A DNA stretch of 64,000 bases from Microbacterium sp. (GTDB taxonomy: Bacteria; Actinomycetota; Actinomycetes; Actinomycetales; Microbacteriaceae), in the NCBI GenBank assembly GCA_017744855.1, contig JAGIAK010000001.1, forward strand, positions 35,182 to 99,181. Reading direction: 5' to 3'. Position 1 is the stretch's first letter; every line of letters begins with the position of its first letter. The notes under the pieces are model-generated. The model saw only the letters and a program-made list of their open reading frames with translations, was not told where the DNA came from and searched no databases. The position numbers and the translations under genes were made by a program. Below, in pieces: positions 33,381 through 40,866 of this stretch.

Positions 33381-34360
33381 CCGTCGAGGGAGAGCACGCG
33401 GCGCAGCCAGCTCTCCCTGGCGTCGTTCGCCGCGCGGGAGACCTCGGCATCCGGGGAGAAGCCGGAGAAGCCGTGGTAGGCGCCGGCCCACACGTGCAGC
33501 TCGGCCTGACCGCCGGTCGCCCAGATCCGCAGGGCGTAGTCGACCGCCTCGTCGCGGAACGTCTCGGCGGCGCCGACCTCGATGAACGCGGGGGCGAGAT
33601 CGGACAGGTCGCGAGCCCGTGCGGGGGCCGTGTACGGCGAGAGGTCATCGCTGAAACGGTCGTCGCCGGCGATGGCCGTCCACGCGGTGTCGTTGTTGTG
33701 GCGGTCCCACGCGCCGATGCCGTCGTACTGCCGGCTCGACACGGTCTCGTTGCGGTCGTCGAGCATGGGGCAGCCGAGCAGCTGACCGGCGAGGCGCGGA
33801 CCCCCGCGGTCGCGGGACATCAGCGCCACGGCCGCCGACAGTCCACCGCCCGCGCTCATGCCGGAGGCGATGATGCGGTCGGGGTCGATGCCGAGCTCCT
33901 CGGCATGCGCTGCCATCCACTCCAGCGCGGCGTAGCAGTCTTCGGCCTGCGCTGGTCCGGGGTGCTCCGGGGCCAGCCGGTACTCCACGGCGACGCCGAC
34001 GACTCCGTGCCGCTCGGCGAGGTCGATGAGCTCGCCGGTGCCGAAGAACCGGGTGCCCAGCACCATGCCTCCGCCGTGGATCGACAGGACGGCGGGGGCC
34101 GGAGCGGATGCCGCGTGCCGCGGCCGCACGATCGTGATCTCCACGTCGGGGGCGCCCACCGGGCCGGGGATGACCCTGTCCTCCCAGATCACGTCGCGGC
34201 CCTCGACCTGCGCGGCCATCGGCGGGATGATCGTGGCGAAGTGCGCGCGGTTGGCGAGGATCGTGTCGGCGCGCAGCGGGATGATCTCAACGAGGTCGAG
34301 GAACGCCTCCAGCCCCTGGACGAGCTCCGGGTCGTACGGGACCGGGGCGGGGGCGCTCAC
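33377..34360 (-). CDS. Alpha/beta hydrolase, HSL-type esterase
   Basis: A 327-residue esterase of the hormone-sensitive-lipase family. The oxyanion motif HGGG is at residues 95-98, the nucleophile Ser169 in GMSAGGG, and the catalytic His in YHGFSGF near the end; the acidic residue lies in AETFRDE. No signal peptide is seen, so it is cytoplasmic. GTG 34360 overlaps the upstream homologue's stop as GTGA. Similarity to the next gene shows a tandem duplication. It probably cleaves a small ester taken in by the cell. Confidence 0.9.
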   Translation of the reverse strand: MSAPAPVPYDPELVQGLEAFLDLVEIIPLRADTILANRAHFATIIPPMAAQVEGRDVIWEDRVIPGPVGAPDVEITIVRPRHAASAPAPAVLSIHGGGMVLGTRFFGTGELIDLAERHGVVGVAVEYRLAPEHPGPAQAEDCYAALEWMAAHAEELGIDPDRIIASGMSAGGGLSAAVALMSRDRGGPRLAGQLLGCPMLDDRNETVSSRQYDGIGAWDRHNNDTAWTAIAGDDRFSDDLSPYTAPARARDLSDLAPAFIEVGAAETFRDEAVDYALRIWATGGQAELHVWAGAYHGFSGFSPDAEVSRAANDARESWLRRVLSLDG

Positions 34361-35355
34361 GAGCGCACTCCCCAGACTCGGCGCAGCCACGAGGAGCGGG
34401 CGGCCAGCGCGGCTCGCGTGATCTCGGCATCCGGCATGTACATGTCGAAGCCGTGCGCCCCGCCGCCCCACACGTGCAGCTCGGCCTGGCCGCCGGTGGC
34501 CCAGATGCGCAGCGCGTATTCGGTGTCCTCGTCGCGGAAGGCCTCGGCCTCGCCGACCTCGATGTACGCTGGCGGGAGGCCGGCGAGATCCGTGGCGCGG
34601 CTGGGGGCGGCGTAGGCGGGAGCATCCGCGCTGAAGGCGAGCTCGTCGCCGAGCACGCACGACCAGGCGAGCAGGTTGGCCTCGCGCTGCCAGGTGCCGA
34701 TGCCGTCGTACTGCCGGCTCGCGACCGTGGTGTTGGTGTTGTCGATCATCGGGCACAGCAGCAGCTGGCCGGTCATCACCGGCCCCTGTCGATCGCGGGC
34801 CAGGAGCGCGACGGCCGCGGTGAGTCCGCCGCCCGCGCTGCCGCCGCCCACGACGATCCGCTCGGGGTCGATGCCCAGCGCGGCGGCGTTCGCGTGCGTC
34901 CAGACGAAAGCCGCGTAGCAGTCCTCCACCCCGGCGGGGTAGGGGTCCTCGGGGGCGAGTCGGTACTCGACGTTGATGGCGACGACCCGGTGCTCCTCGA
35001 CGATGTCGACGACCCGGGCGGTCTCCCACGAACGGTGGCCGACGATCATGCCGCCGCCGTGGATGTTGACGAATCCGGGCAGCGTCTCGCCCTCGCTGCC
35101 CCGTGGGCGGAAGATCGTGATCTCCACGTCGGGCGCGCCGGCGGGGCCGGGGATCACGCGGTCCTCCCAGTCGATCGCGCGGCCGGCGATGACGGTGTCG
35201 TTGTCGGGGAAGACGCTGTCTGTGCCCTCGCGCGGCAGCGTGTCACGCGTGAGCGGGGGCTGCGGGTTCGCGGCGAGGATGTCGAGCACGGCCTGCACCT
35301 CGGGGTCGAAGGGCACGGGCGTGACGGTGGGGCGGCCGGCGGCGGTGGCGGTCAT
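34357..35355 (-). CDS. Alpha/beta hydrolase, HSL-type esterase
   Basis: A 332-residue tandem paralogue of the esterase that follows it. HGGG is near residues 99-102, the nucleophile Ser in GGSAGGG near 173, the acid in AEAFRDE, and the His in AHGFDMY. Both copies keep WEDRVIPGPxGAPDVEITIxRPR before the catalytic domain. ATG 35355 has GGAG upstream. Keeping two copies suggests two related esters or consecutive steps. Confidence 0.9.
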   Translation of the reverse strand: MTATAAGRPTVTPVPFDPEVQAVLDILAANPQPPLTRDTLPREGTDSVFPDNDTVIAGRAIDWEDRVIPGPAGAPDVEITIFRPRGSEGETLPGFVNIHGGGMIVGHRSWETARVVDIVEEHRVVAINVEYRLAPEDPYPAGVEDCYAAFVWTHANAAALGIDPERIVVGGGSAGGGLTAAVALLARDRQGPVMTGQLLLCPMIDNTNTTVASRQYDGIGTWQREANLLAWSCVLGDELAFSADAPAYAAPSRATDLAGLPPAYIEVGEAEAFRDEDTEYALRIWATGGQAELHVWGGGAHGFDMYMPDAEITRAALAARSSWLRRVWGVRS

Positions 35356-35387
35356 GGGTGTGTTTCTCCAAGAAAGGGAAGAGGGAG

Positions 35388-35468
35388 GTTCAGGGGCCTT
35401 CGGGGGAGACGGTGCACGTCAGGGTGCGAGACGTGGCTAGTGACGTTCAGGGGCCTTCGGGGGAGACG
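35388..35468. repeat. 24-bp exact duplicate of the aldo/keto reductase 3' end
   Basis: The 24 bases that cover the last codons and stop of the reductase (35445-35468; complement encodes VSPEGP-stop) recur exactly at 35388-35411, 57 bases downstream of the gene. The unit starts GTTCAGGGGCCTTCGGGGGA. The second copy cannot code for anything useful. Confidence 0.85.
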
Positions 35469-36406
35469 ACGTCGCGGTCGGCCCAGAAGGGCTCGACGAG
35501 GCGCCGGATCTCGGCGACGCCGACACGGTCGACGAGATCCGCCGCGTCGAGGTTGGCGTGCAGCTGCGCCGCACTGGACGCGCCGAACAGCGTGGTCGCG
35601 AGTGCGGGATGCGTGAGCGTGAACGCGATGCCGAGTTGGGCGGGCGTCACGCCGAGCGACTCGGCCACCGCGGTGAAGGCGGGGACGTCGTCGATGATGC
35701 GCTGACGGATGTCACCGGGGTCGCGGCCGATCTGCCGGTCTCCGTTGATCTTGCCGGCCAGCACGCCGCCCTCCAGGCAGTCCGAGGCCTGCAGCGAGAG
35801 CCCCTGCTCCCACAGTCGGGCGAACGGGTCGCCGTCGGGGATCGAGCGTCGCGACACGCTGTACTTCAGCTGCGCGATCTGCGGGCCGGCGACGCCCTCG
35901 GCGTCGGCGATGTCGATGAGCCGCTGGATCGTCGAGGCCGACCAGTTGTTCACGCCCCAGGCGCGGATCAGGCCGGCGTCGGCGAGCGCCGCGAGGTCGA
36001 CGACGAGGTCGCGCAGGTCGAGGTCGTCGCGGCGCAGGTCGCCGAGGATCACGAGGTCGGCGTGCTCGACGCCGACACGCATCAGCGCGTTCTCCAACTG
36101 CGGGCGGAACCCGTCGGCGCCGAAACCCTCGAGCCACAGCTTCGACGACAGCAGCCACTCGTCGCGGCGCAGACCCGCCGCGCGCACCATTCCGGAGAAG
36201 ATGACGTCGGTGAACACCGGCGGCATGCCCGGAGCGGAATAGACGCCGACGTCGAAGAGGTTGACGCCGCGGTCCACCGCCTCTTGCAGCATCGCCACCG
36301 CGTCCTCGAACGGCATCCGGTCGTAGGTGTGCCAGGAGCCGAGGGAGAACAGCGAGGAGCGGATGCCGCTGCGGCCGATCTCGCGCAGGGGGAGCGGGGT
36401 GGTCAT
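35447..36406 (-). CDS. Aldo/keto reductase-like protein lacking the catalytic His
   Basis: A TIM-barrel aldo/keto reductase fold protein, 319 residues. Asp52, Tyr56 and Lys89 stand in FDVGVY and SSKLW as in the classical tetrad. The His expected after the third strand (LIHWPD in the family) is Gly122 in DLVILGDL. I chose ATG 36406, with GAGG 6 bases upstream; GTG 36418, overlapping the preceding stop as GTGA, is an alternative. It is a paralogue of the gene at 38488, which has the same substitution. The reaction may be an oxidoreduction of a different kind, or a lyase or isomerase step. Confidence 0.85.
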   Translation of the reverse strand: MTTPLPLREIGRSGIRSSLFSLGSWHTYDRMPFEDAVAMLQEAVDRGVNLFDVGVYSAPGMPPVFTDVIFSGMVRAAGLRRDEWLLSSKLWLEGFGADGFRPQLENALMRVGVEHADLVILGDLRRDDLDLRDLVVDLAALADAGLIRAWGVNNWSASTIQRLIDIADAEGVAGPQIAQLKYSVSRRSIPDGDPFARLWEQGLSLQASDCLEGGVLAGKINGDRQIGRDPGDIRQRIIDDVPAFTAVAESLGVTPAQLGIAFTLTHPALATTLFGASSAAQLHANLDAADLVDRVGVAEIRRLVEPFWADRDVVSPEGP

Positions 36407-36414
36407 GTCGGTCC

Positions 36415-37515
36415 TCACAGTCTCGGATCGATGACGGCCTTGACCTCATCGAGATGGTGCATGTGCGCGATCTTGTCTGAGGCCTCGGCGAGGCCGACCG
36501 GGGCGCTGAACAGGTCGTCCCACGGGTAGCGGTCGGCGAACGCCTCGAAGAACCCGATCGCACGGGAGTAGTCGGAGATGTCGCCGTTGAGCGAGCCCAC
36601 CACCGTGAGCTCCTTACCCATGATCGTGCTGAGGGCGAAGCCGTCCCCGGCCGGCCCCGTGGAGCCGACGATCACGACGGTGCCGCGCTGCGCGGCCATG
36701 CCCACGGCATCCGGACCAACGCTGGGCGCCCCGGCGAAGTCGAAGACATGATCGGCGCCGCGGCCGTCCGTGAGCTCCAGGACCTGTTCGACCACGGGGC
36801 CGTCGCGGAAGTCGACCACGGCGTCCGCACCGAAGCGCGCGGCCAGCTCCAGGCGCGACGCGGGGGCGCCGACCGTGATGACCTTCCCGGCTCCGGCGAT
36901 CTTCGCGACAGCGGTGGCGAAGATGCCCAGGGCGCCCGATCCCTGCACCACGACCGTGGAGCCGGGGCGGATGCGACCGGAGCGCTCGAAGGCGCGCAGC
37001 ACGGTCTTCGCCGCGCAGCCCGCCATCGACGCCCAGGTGTCCTTGACGGATGCCGGCACCAGCAGCTTCGCGGCGCCGGGCGTCACGTACGCGTACTCCG
37101 AGAGGCCGGCGGTCGCGAAGGGGTGCACGTCGGCGCGCTGCAGGAACCCGTAGCCGCGACGGGAACAGGCGACGGGCTCGCGGAGCACGACGCAGCCGTA
37201 GCACTCGCCGCAGGTCGACTCCGACCAGCCGATCCGATCGCCGGGGGAGAGGGGGCGGCCGAGCGCGTCCCTGGTATCGGGTCCGAGCGCGACGATCTCG
37301 CCGACCATCTCGTGGCCGAGCACCATGGGGAGCATGCCGGGGAAGGTCATCCTGCCCTCCCAGATCTCGATGTCGGTGCCGCACAGCGTGGTGCAGGCGA
37401 TGCGCACGAGTGCCGCGCCCGGTTCGATCTCGGCGGGCAGGGGGAGGTCCTGCAGGGTCAGCGGGGCGCCGTGCTCGGTGAGCACGGCGGCGCGGGTGGC
37501 GGTGGGGATGGTCAT
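36415..37515 (-). CDS. Zinc-binding alcohol dehydrogenase family protein
   Basis: A medium-chain dehydrogenase of 366 residues. The catalytic zinc ligands are Cys in TTLCGTD and His-Glu in LGHEMVG; a structural zinc-like cluster is reduced to STCGECYGCVVLREPVAC, which keeps four Cys. The NAD(P) motif is GSGALGIFA near residue 187. ATG 37515 has CGGAGAACTC upstream. It follows the SDR gene across a 135-base stretch of tandem repeats holding two micro-ORFs. It probably oxidises an alcohol produced by the esterases. Confidence 0.92.
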   Translation of the reverse strand: MTIPTATRAAVLTEHGAPLTLQDLPLPAEIEPGAALVRIACTTLCGTDIEIWEGRMTFPGMLPMVLGHEMVGEIVALGPDTRDALGRPLSPGDRIGWSESTCGECYGCVVLREPVACSRRGYGFLQRADVHPFATAGLSEYAYVTPGAAKLLVPASVKDTWASMAGCAAKTVLRAFERSGRIRPGSTVVVQGSGALGIFATAVAKIAGAGKVITVGAPASRLELAARFGADAVVDFRDGPVVEQVLELTDGRGADHVFDFAGAPSVGPDAVGMAAQRGTVVIVGSTGPAGDGFALSTIMGKELTVVGSLNGDISDYSRAIGFFEAFADRYPWDDLFSAPVGLAEASDKIAHMHHLDEVKAVIDPRL

Positions 37516-37526
37516 GAGTTCTCCGA

Positions 37527-37675
37527 TCAGACCAGGAGCTGATGGTCGGGCGAGGCGGTCAAGGTCGTCGTCATGGTGGGTTCTCGGTTCAGGCCAGGAG
37601 CTGATGGTCGGCCGAGGTGGTCAAGGTCGTCGTCATGGCTCGTGCTCGGCTCAGACCAGGAGTTGTCCGCCGTCG
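37527..37675 (-). repeat. 62-bp tandem repeat with two 15-codon micro-ORFs
   Basis: Units start at 37527, 37589 and 37651 (the last partial, inside the SDR gene end), a strict 62-base period. Each full unit, read leftward, encodes a short frame ending at a stop: MTTTLTTSADHQLLA (37636 to 37589) and MTTTLTASPDHQLLV (37574 to 37527). The endings copy the SDR C-terminus GGQLLV-stop. The arrangement stop, weak GAG-rich site, ATG is repeated before the zinc ADH start. Confidence 0.85.
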
Positions 37676-38388
37676 ACGGCGACGGAGACCCCGGTGATGT
37701 GGCTGGCGGCGTCGCTCGCGAGGAAGAGCACGAGCGGGGCGACCTGGTCGGTCTCGGCGATGGTGCCGAGGGGGATGCGCGACTCCCACGCGGCGCGGGC
37801 CTGCGGGTCGGACGCGAAGCCGGCGGTGAGCGGTGTGAGCACGGGGCCGGGGGCGACGGCGTTGACCCGGATGCCGGAGGGGGCGAGCTCGATCGCGGCG
37901 GTGCGGGTGAGCGCGTCGACGGCTGCCTTGGTCGCCTCGTAGTGGCCGAGGCCGGGGGTGGGTTGACGGGCGCCGATGGACGAGATGTTCACGATCGCCC
38001 CGCGCCCCTGAGCCGCGAGCAGTGCGCCGAACGTGCGGAGCATGAGGAACGTGCCGCGCACGTTCACGCGCAGCGCGGCGTCGACGACCTCGACGGGGAC
38101 CTCCTGGAGCGTGCCGCCGCCGGCGACGATGCCCGCGTTGTTGACGAGCACGTCGAGCCCGCCGGCCTCCCGCACGCGGTCGGCCGCCGCGGTGACCGAC
38201 GACTCGTCGCCGATGTCGAGGGTGAGCGCCGTGGCGCCGATCTCGGCCGCGACGGATGCCGCGGCATCCGCGTTCACGTCGCCGATGAACACCTCGGCGC
38301 CCTCGCTGCGGAACGCGGTCGCGATGGCGCGTCCGAGCCCGGAGGCGCCTCCGGTGACCAGGACTCTGCGGGGGATGGTTTCGGTCAT
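37651..38388 (-). CDS. SDR family oxidoreductase
   Basis: A short-chain dehydrogenase/reductase of 245 residues with TGGASGLG near residue 12, NNAG near 86, Ser in ISSIGA and the catalytic YEATK. GDVNAD after the second strand, with Asp, points to NAD. I chose ATG 38388, which has GAGGA 5 bases upstream, over GTG 38400. It is the first gene of the leftward operon and shares its promoter region, with a TetR-type palindrome at 38433, with the divergent aldo/keto reductase. Confidence 0.9.
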   Translation of the reverse strand: MTETIPRRVLVTGGASGLGRAIATAFRSEGAEVFIGDVNADAAASVAAEIGATALTLDIGDESSVTAAADRVREAGGLDVLVNNAGIVAGGGTLQEVPVEVVDAALRVNVRGTFLMLRTFGALLAAQGRGAIVNISSIGARQPTPGLGHYEATKAAVDALTRTAAIELAPSGIRVNAVAPGPVLTPLTAGFASDPQARAAWESRIPLGTIAETDQVAPLVLFLASDAASHITGVSVAVDGGQLLV

Positions 38389-38432
38389 GCTCGTCCTCAC
38401 TGACGCTTCTCTGACGGGGTGTCTCCGTTATA

Positions 38433-38448
38433 TTCTACAAACATAGAA
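38433..38448. promoter_or_regulatory. Palindromic operator, site A
   Basis: TTCTACAAACATAGAA lies in the 99-base gap between the divergent SDR operon and aldo/keto reductase gene, and overlaps TATATT (38429-38434), a good -10 candidate. It matches sites B-D at 40755, 47501 and 50023 to the pattern TTCYACnnnnGTAGAC with two deviations in the right arm. Confidence 0.6.
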
Positions 38449-38487
38449 AAACACAACCCCGAGTCCGGGGACACCGAAGGAGCTTCC

Positions 38488-39450
38488 ATGCCCACTCCGA
38501 CATATGTCCGCAGGTCCCTGCATCGCGGCGGCGCGCCCGTGCCGCCGCTCGCGCTCGGATCCTGGAACACCTGGGACCGGATGACGCGGGACGAGGCCGT
38601 CGCGGTGATCCGTCGCGCCGTCGAGCTCGACGCCGGCTTCTTCGACGTCGCGTACTACAACATGGGCCCGCACGCCGAGAACTCGAAGACCGACATCCTG
38701 TTCGGGCAGGCACTGCGGGAGAGCGGCGTCGAGCGTTCCGACATCGTGCTCTGCGGCAAGCTCTGGCTGTGGGACTGGCCGAACCAGGGGTTCCGCGCTC
38801 AGCTCGTCGAGTCGCTCGAGCGGGCGGGTCTCGACCGCTTCGACACGCTGGTCGTCGGCGACTACATGCACGCGCCGGACGTCGCGCGTCTCGTCGCCGA
38901 CGTAAACGAGTTGATCGCCGAGGGTCTCGTCGGGTCGTGGGGCATCAACAACTGGCGCATCGAGCACACGCGCGAGGCGCTCGCCGAGGCGACGGCGCAG
39001 GGCGCCTCGGGGCCGGTCTTCGCGCAGCTGAAGTACGGCATCGCCCGCCGAGCGATGGCCGAGGGCGACGCCTACGGGCCCCTGTTCGCCGACGGTACGC
39101 TCACGCTGCAGGCCTCTGACGTGTTCGAGGGCGGCATCCTCGCCACCGGCCGCACGCCTCAGCGCAAGATCGGCGCCGACGTCGGCGGCATCCGCGAGCA
39201 GATCGCCGCCGTGTACCCCGAGGTCGCCCGTGTCGCGGCGGAGTTCGGCGTCACACCAGCCGCGCTCGGCATCGCGTTCTGCCTGGCGAACCCCGCGACG
39301 GCGAACGTGCTCTTCGGCGCCTCACGGCTCGAACAGCTGGAGCAGAACCACGCGGCGCTCGCCCTCGCGCGCGACCACGGGGCCGAGGTGCGCGATGCCC
39401 TCGCCGACTGCTGGGTCGACCGGGAGGTGCGCGCAGACGGCGCGTGGTGA
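38488..39450 (+). CDS. Aldo/keto reductase-like protein lacking the catalytic His
   Basis: An aldo/keto reductase fold protein of 320 residues, paralogous to 35447-36406. Asp53 and Tyr56/57 (FDVAYY) and Lys91 (CGKLW) are kept. The His expected after the following strand is Gly124 in TLVVGDYMH. ATG 38488 follows AAGGAGCTTCC, a good ribosome site; the frame upstream runs through the operator and is not coding. It is divergent from the SDR operon, under site A. Two reductases with the same loss suggest a specialised subfamily in this pathway. Confidence 0.87.
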   Translation: MPTPTYVRRSLHRGGAPVPPLALGSWNTWDRMTRDEAVAVIRRAVELDAGFFDVAYYNMGPHAENSKTDILFGQALRESGVERSDIVLCGKLWLWDWPNQGFRAQLVESLERAGLDRFDTLVVGDYMHAPDVARLVADVNELIAEGLVGSWGINNWRIEHTREALAEATAQGASGPVFAQLKYGIARRAMAEGDAYGPLFADGTLTLQASDVFEGGILATGRTPQRKIGADVGGIREQIAAVYPEVARVAAEFGVTPAALGIAFCLANPATANVLFGASRLEQLEQNHAALALARDHGAEVRDALADCWVDREVRADGAW

Positions 39451-39457
39451 GAGGGGG

Positions 39458-39838
39458 CTACGCTTCGCGCGTGCGAGCGAGGTCGATCGCGCGTTCGAAC
39501 GTGGCGGTGAGCACCGCCAGTCTGTCGACGCGGTAGTCCTCATCGGGATCCAGCTCGTCGATGTACTCGTCCCACACGCGGAGGTAGCGGTCACGCCAGG
39601 CGGCGACCGTGCTGCTGTCGGGGAAGGTCGCGCCCACTCGTCCGACCGAGCTGATGTCCGTGAGGAGCTCCAGCCAGGCGGGCACCATGCTCCCGCCCCA
39701 CTCGTCCGGCTCCAGCGCGGTGTCGTCGTCCTCGTCAGCGAACTGCTCCGCGATCTTCGCGATGAGATCGTCAGTGATCTCGCTCAGCCCGTCGGCGACG
39801 GTGTCGTCTTCGAAGTTCCCCGGTCCCCACGTGCCCAT
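39458..39838 (-). CDS. DUF4259 domain-containing protein
   Basis: A 126-residue acidic soluble protein starting MGTWGPGNFEDDTVADGLSE, the hallmark of DUF4259. The function of the family is unknown. ATG 39838 follows AGGAGGGGCGCC, an excellent ribosome site. It is a single gene between a convergent reductase (7 bases between stops) and the SMR pair downstream on the same strand, and is not an obvious part of the catabolic system. Confidence 0.85.
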   Translation of the reverse strand: MGTWGPGNFEDDTVADGLSEITDDLIAKIAEQFADEDDDTALEPDEWGGSMVPAWLELLTDISSVGRVGATFPDSSTVAAWRDRYLRVWDEYIDELDPDEDYRVDRLAVLTATFERAIDLARTREA

Positions 39839-39900
39839 GGCGCCCCTCCTGGTGTCGTCGATGTCGCTCTCAGTGAATCACGGATCGACCGGTCGAACCG

Positions 39901-40224
39901 TCAGTGCGCTCCCCCGAACTCGATGAGGGCGACGCCGACGGCGATCAGCGCGACGCCCGCGGCCATCATCAGCGAGAAGTGGTCCTTGAAGATCACCCGG
40001 CCGAGGATCGCCGTCACCGCGACCCCGGCCGCCGCCCACACGCCGTAGGCGACGCCCACCGGCATCCCCATCGCGAGGATGGCGCCGAGCAGGCTGAACG
40101 CCGCGACGTAGCCGATGACGACCACGGGGATCCACCGCCGACGCCGCAGGCCCTCCGACGCCCGCAGGCTCAGGGTCGCCGTGACCTCGCTGGCGATGGC
40201 GAACGCGAGCAGCAGCCAGGTCAC
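39901..40224 (-). CDS. SMR family multidrug efflux protein, second subunit
   Basis: A four-helix small multidrug resistance protein of 107 residues. The essential Glu is in AIASEVTATLSLRASEG near residue 12, and GVAYGVWAAAGVAVTAILG is the conserved helix 3 region. GTG 40224 overlaps the upstream partner as GTGA. Paired SMR genes usually make heterodimers that export cationic compounds. Confidence 0.9.
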   Translation of the reverse strand: MTWLLLAFAIASEVTATLSLRASEGLRRRRWIPVVVIGYVAAFSLLGAILAMGMPVGVAYGVWAAAGVAVTAILGRVIFKDHFSLMMAAGVALIAVGVALIEFGGAH

Positions 40225-40601
40225 GAGGCGGCGCCTTCGTCGGGCGTCGCGGAGACGTCGCGAGGGTGTGAGCCGAGCTCCACGAGCAGCACGCCGGCCA
40301 CGATCACCCCGACGCCGACGATCTGCACGGGGGCGAGGGCCTCCCCGAACAGCACGGTTCCGAGCAGAGCGGTCAGGGTCACGCCGATGGCCGACCAGAT
40401 GCCGTAGGCGACGCCCACGGACATCCCGCGGTCGAGCACGACGGACAGCAGCCACAGGGAGCCGGCGTACCCGATGACGACGGGGATCAGCCAGAAGGGG
40501 TGGGCGAACCCCTCGGCCGCGCGGAGGGAGAGGGTGGCGCTCACCTCCAGGGCGATCGCGGCGAGCAGCGGCGGCCAGGCCGACGGGCGGTGCGGTGTCA
40601 T
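40221..40601 (-). CDS. SMR family multidrug efflux protein, first subunit
   Basis: A four-helix SMR protein of 126 residues. The membrane-embedded Glu is in AIALEVSATLSLRAAEG, and GVAYGIWSAIGVTLTALLG is helix 3. A 15-residue tail (RDVSATPDEGAAS) extends past helix 4. I chose ATG 40601 (MTPHRPSAWPP); the longer frame has a Cys/Arg-rich non-family start. The pair reads away from the Dpp-type operon, with operator site B in the shared 265-base gap, and might export a cationic intermediate. Confidence 0.87.
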   Translation of the reverse strand: MTPHRPSAWPPLLAAIALEVSATLSLRAAEGFAHPFWLIPVVIGYAGSLWLLSVVLDRGMSVGVAYGIWSAIGVTLTALLGTVLFGEALAPVQIVGVGVIVAGVLLVELGSHPRDVSATPDEGAAS

Positions 40602-40754
40602 CGATGCGCCTTTCCGGGTCTGGTGGGGGAGAACGCGTCGGATGCTCGCAGGATTCCCTGTCCGGCCGGTGAACTCCTGCGCTCCTGGACAAGGCGGGAG
40701 CGCGCTGCGACATGCTGGTGTGACGGCATCCGGTCTCCACCTCTTGCGTTCTTT

Positions 40755-40770
40755 TTCCACGCATGTAGAC
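40755..40770. promoter_or_regulatory. Palindromic operator, site B
   Basis: TTCCACGCATGTAGAC lies 97 bases before the Dpp-type binding-protein gene and 154 before the SMR pair. The rest of the 265-base gap shows no further clear element. TAGACT at 40766 could be the -10 box of the rightward operon. Confidence 0.62.
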
Positions 40771-40866
40771 TAAACAGCACGACACATCGAGGTGGCGTCG
40801 ATCCGGCTCTCCGGTCTGCGGCTCTTCGACCCTTCTTCACCACTCCTGCACCCGAGAGAAGGAACC

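Noticed and set aside
40602-40866. Guanidine (ykkC-type) riboswitch before the paired SMR genes
   Set aside because: Paired SMR genes are often under such riboswitches, but I could not see the conserved ACGR-type core or its stems in this gap.
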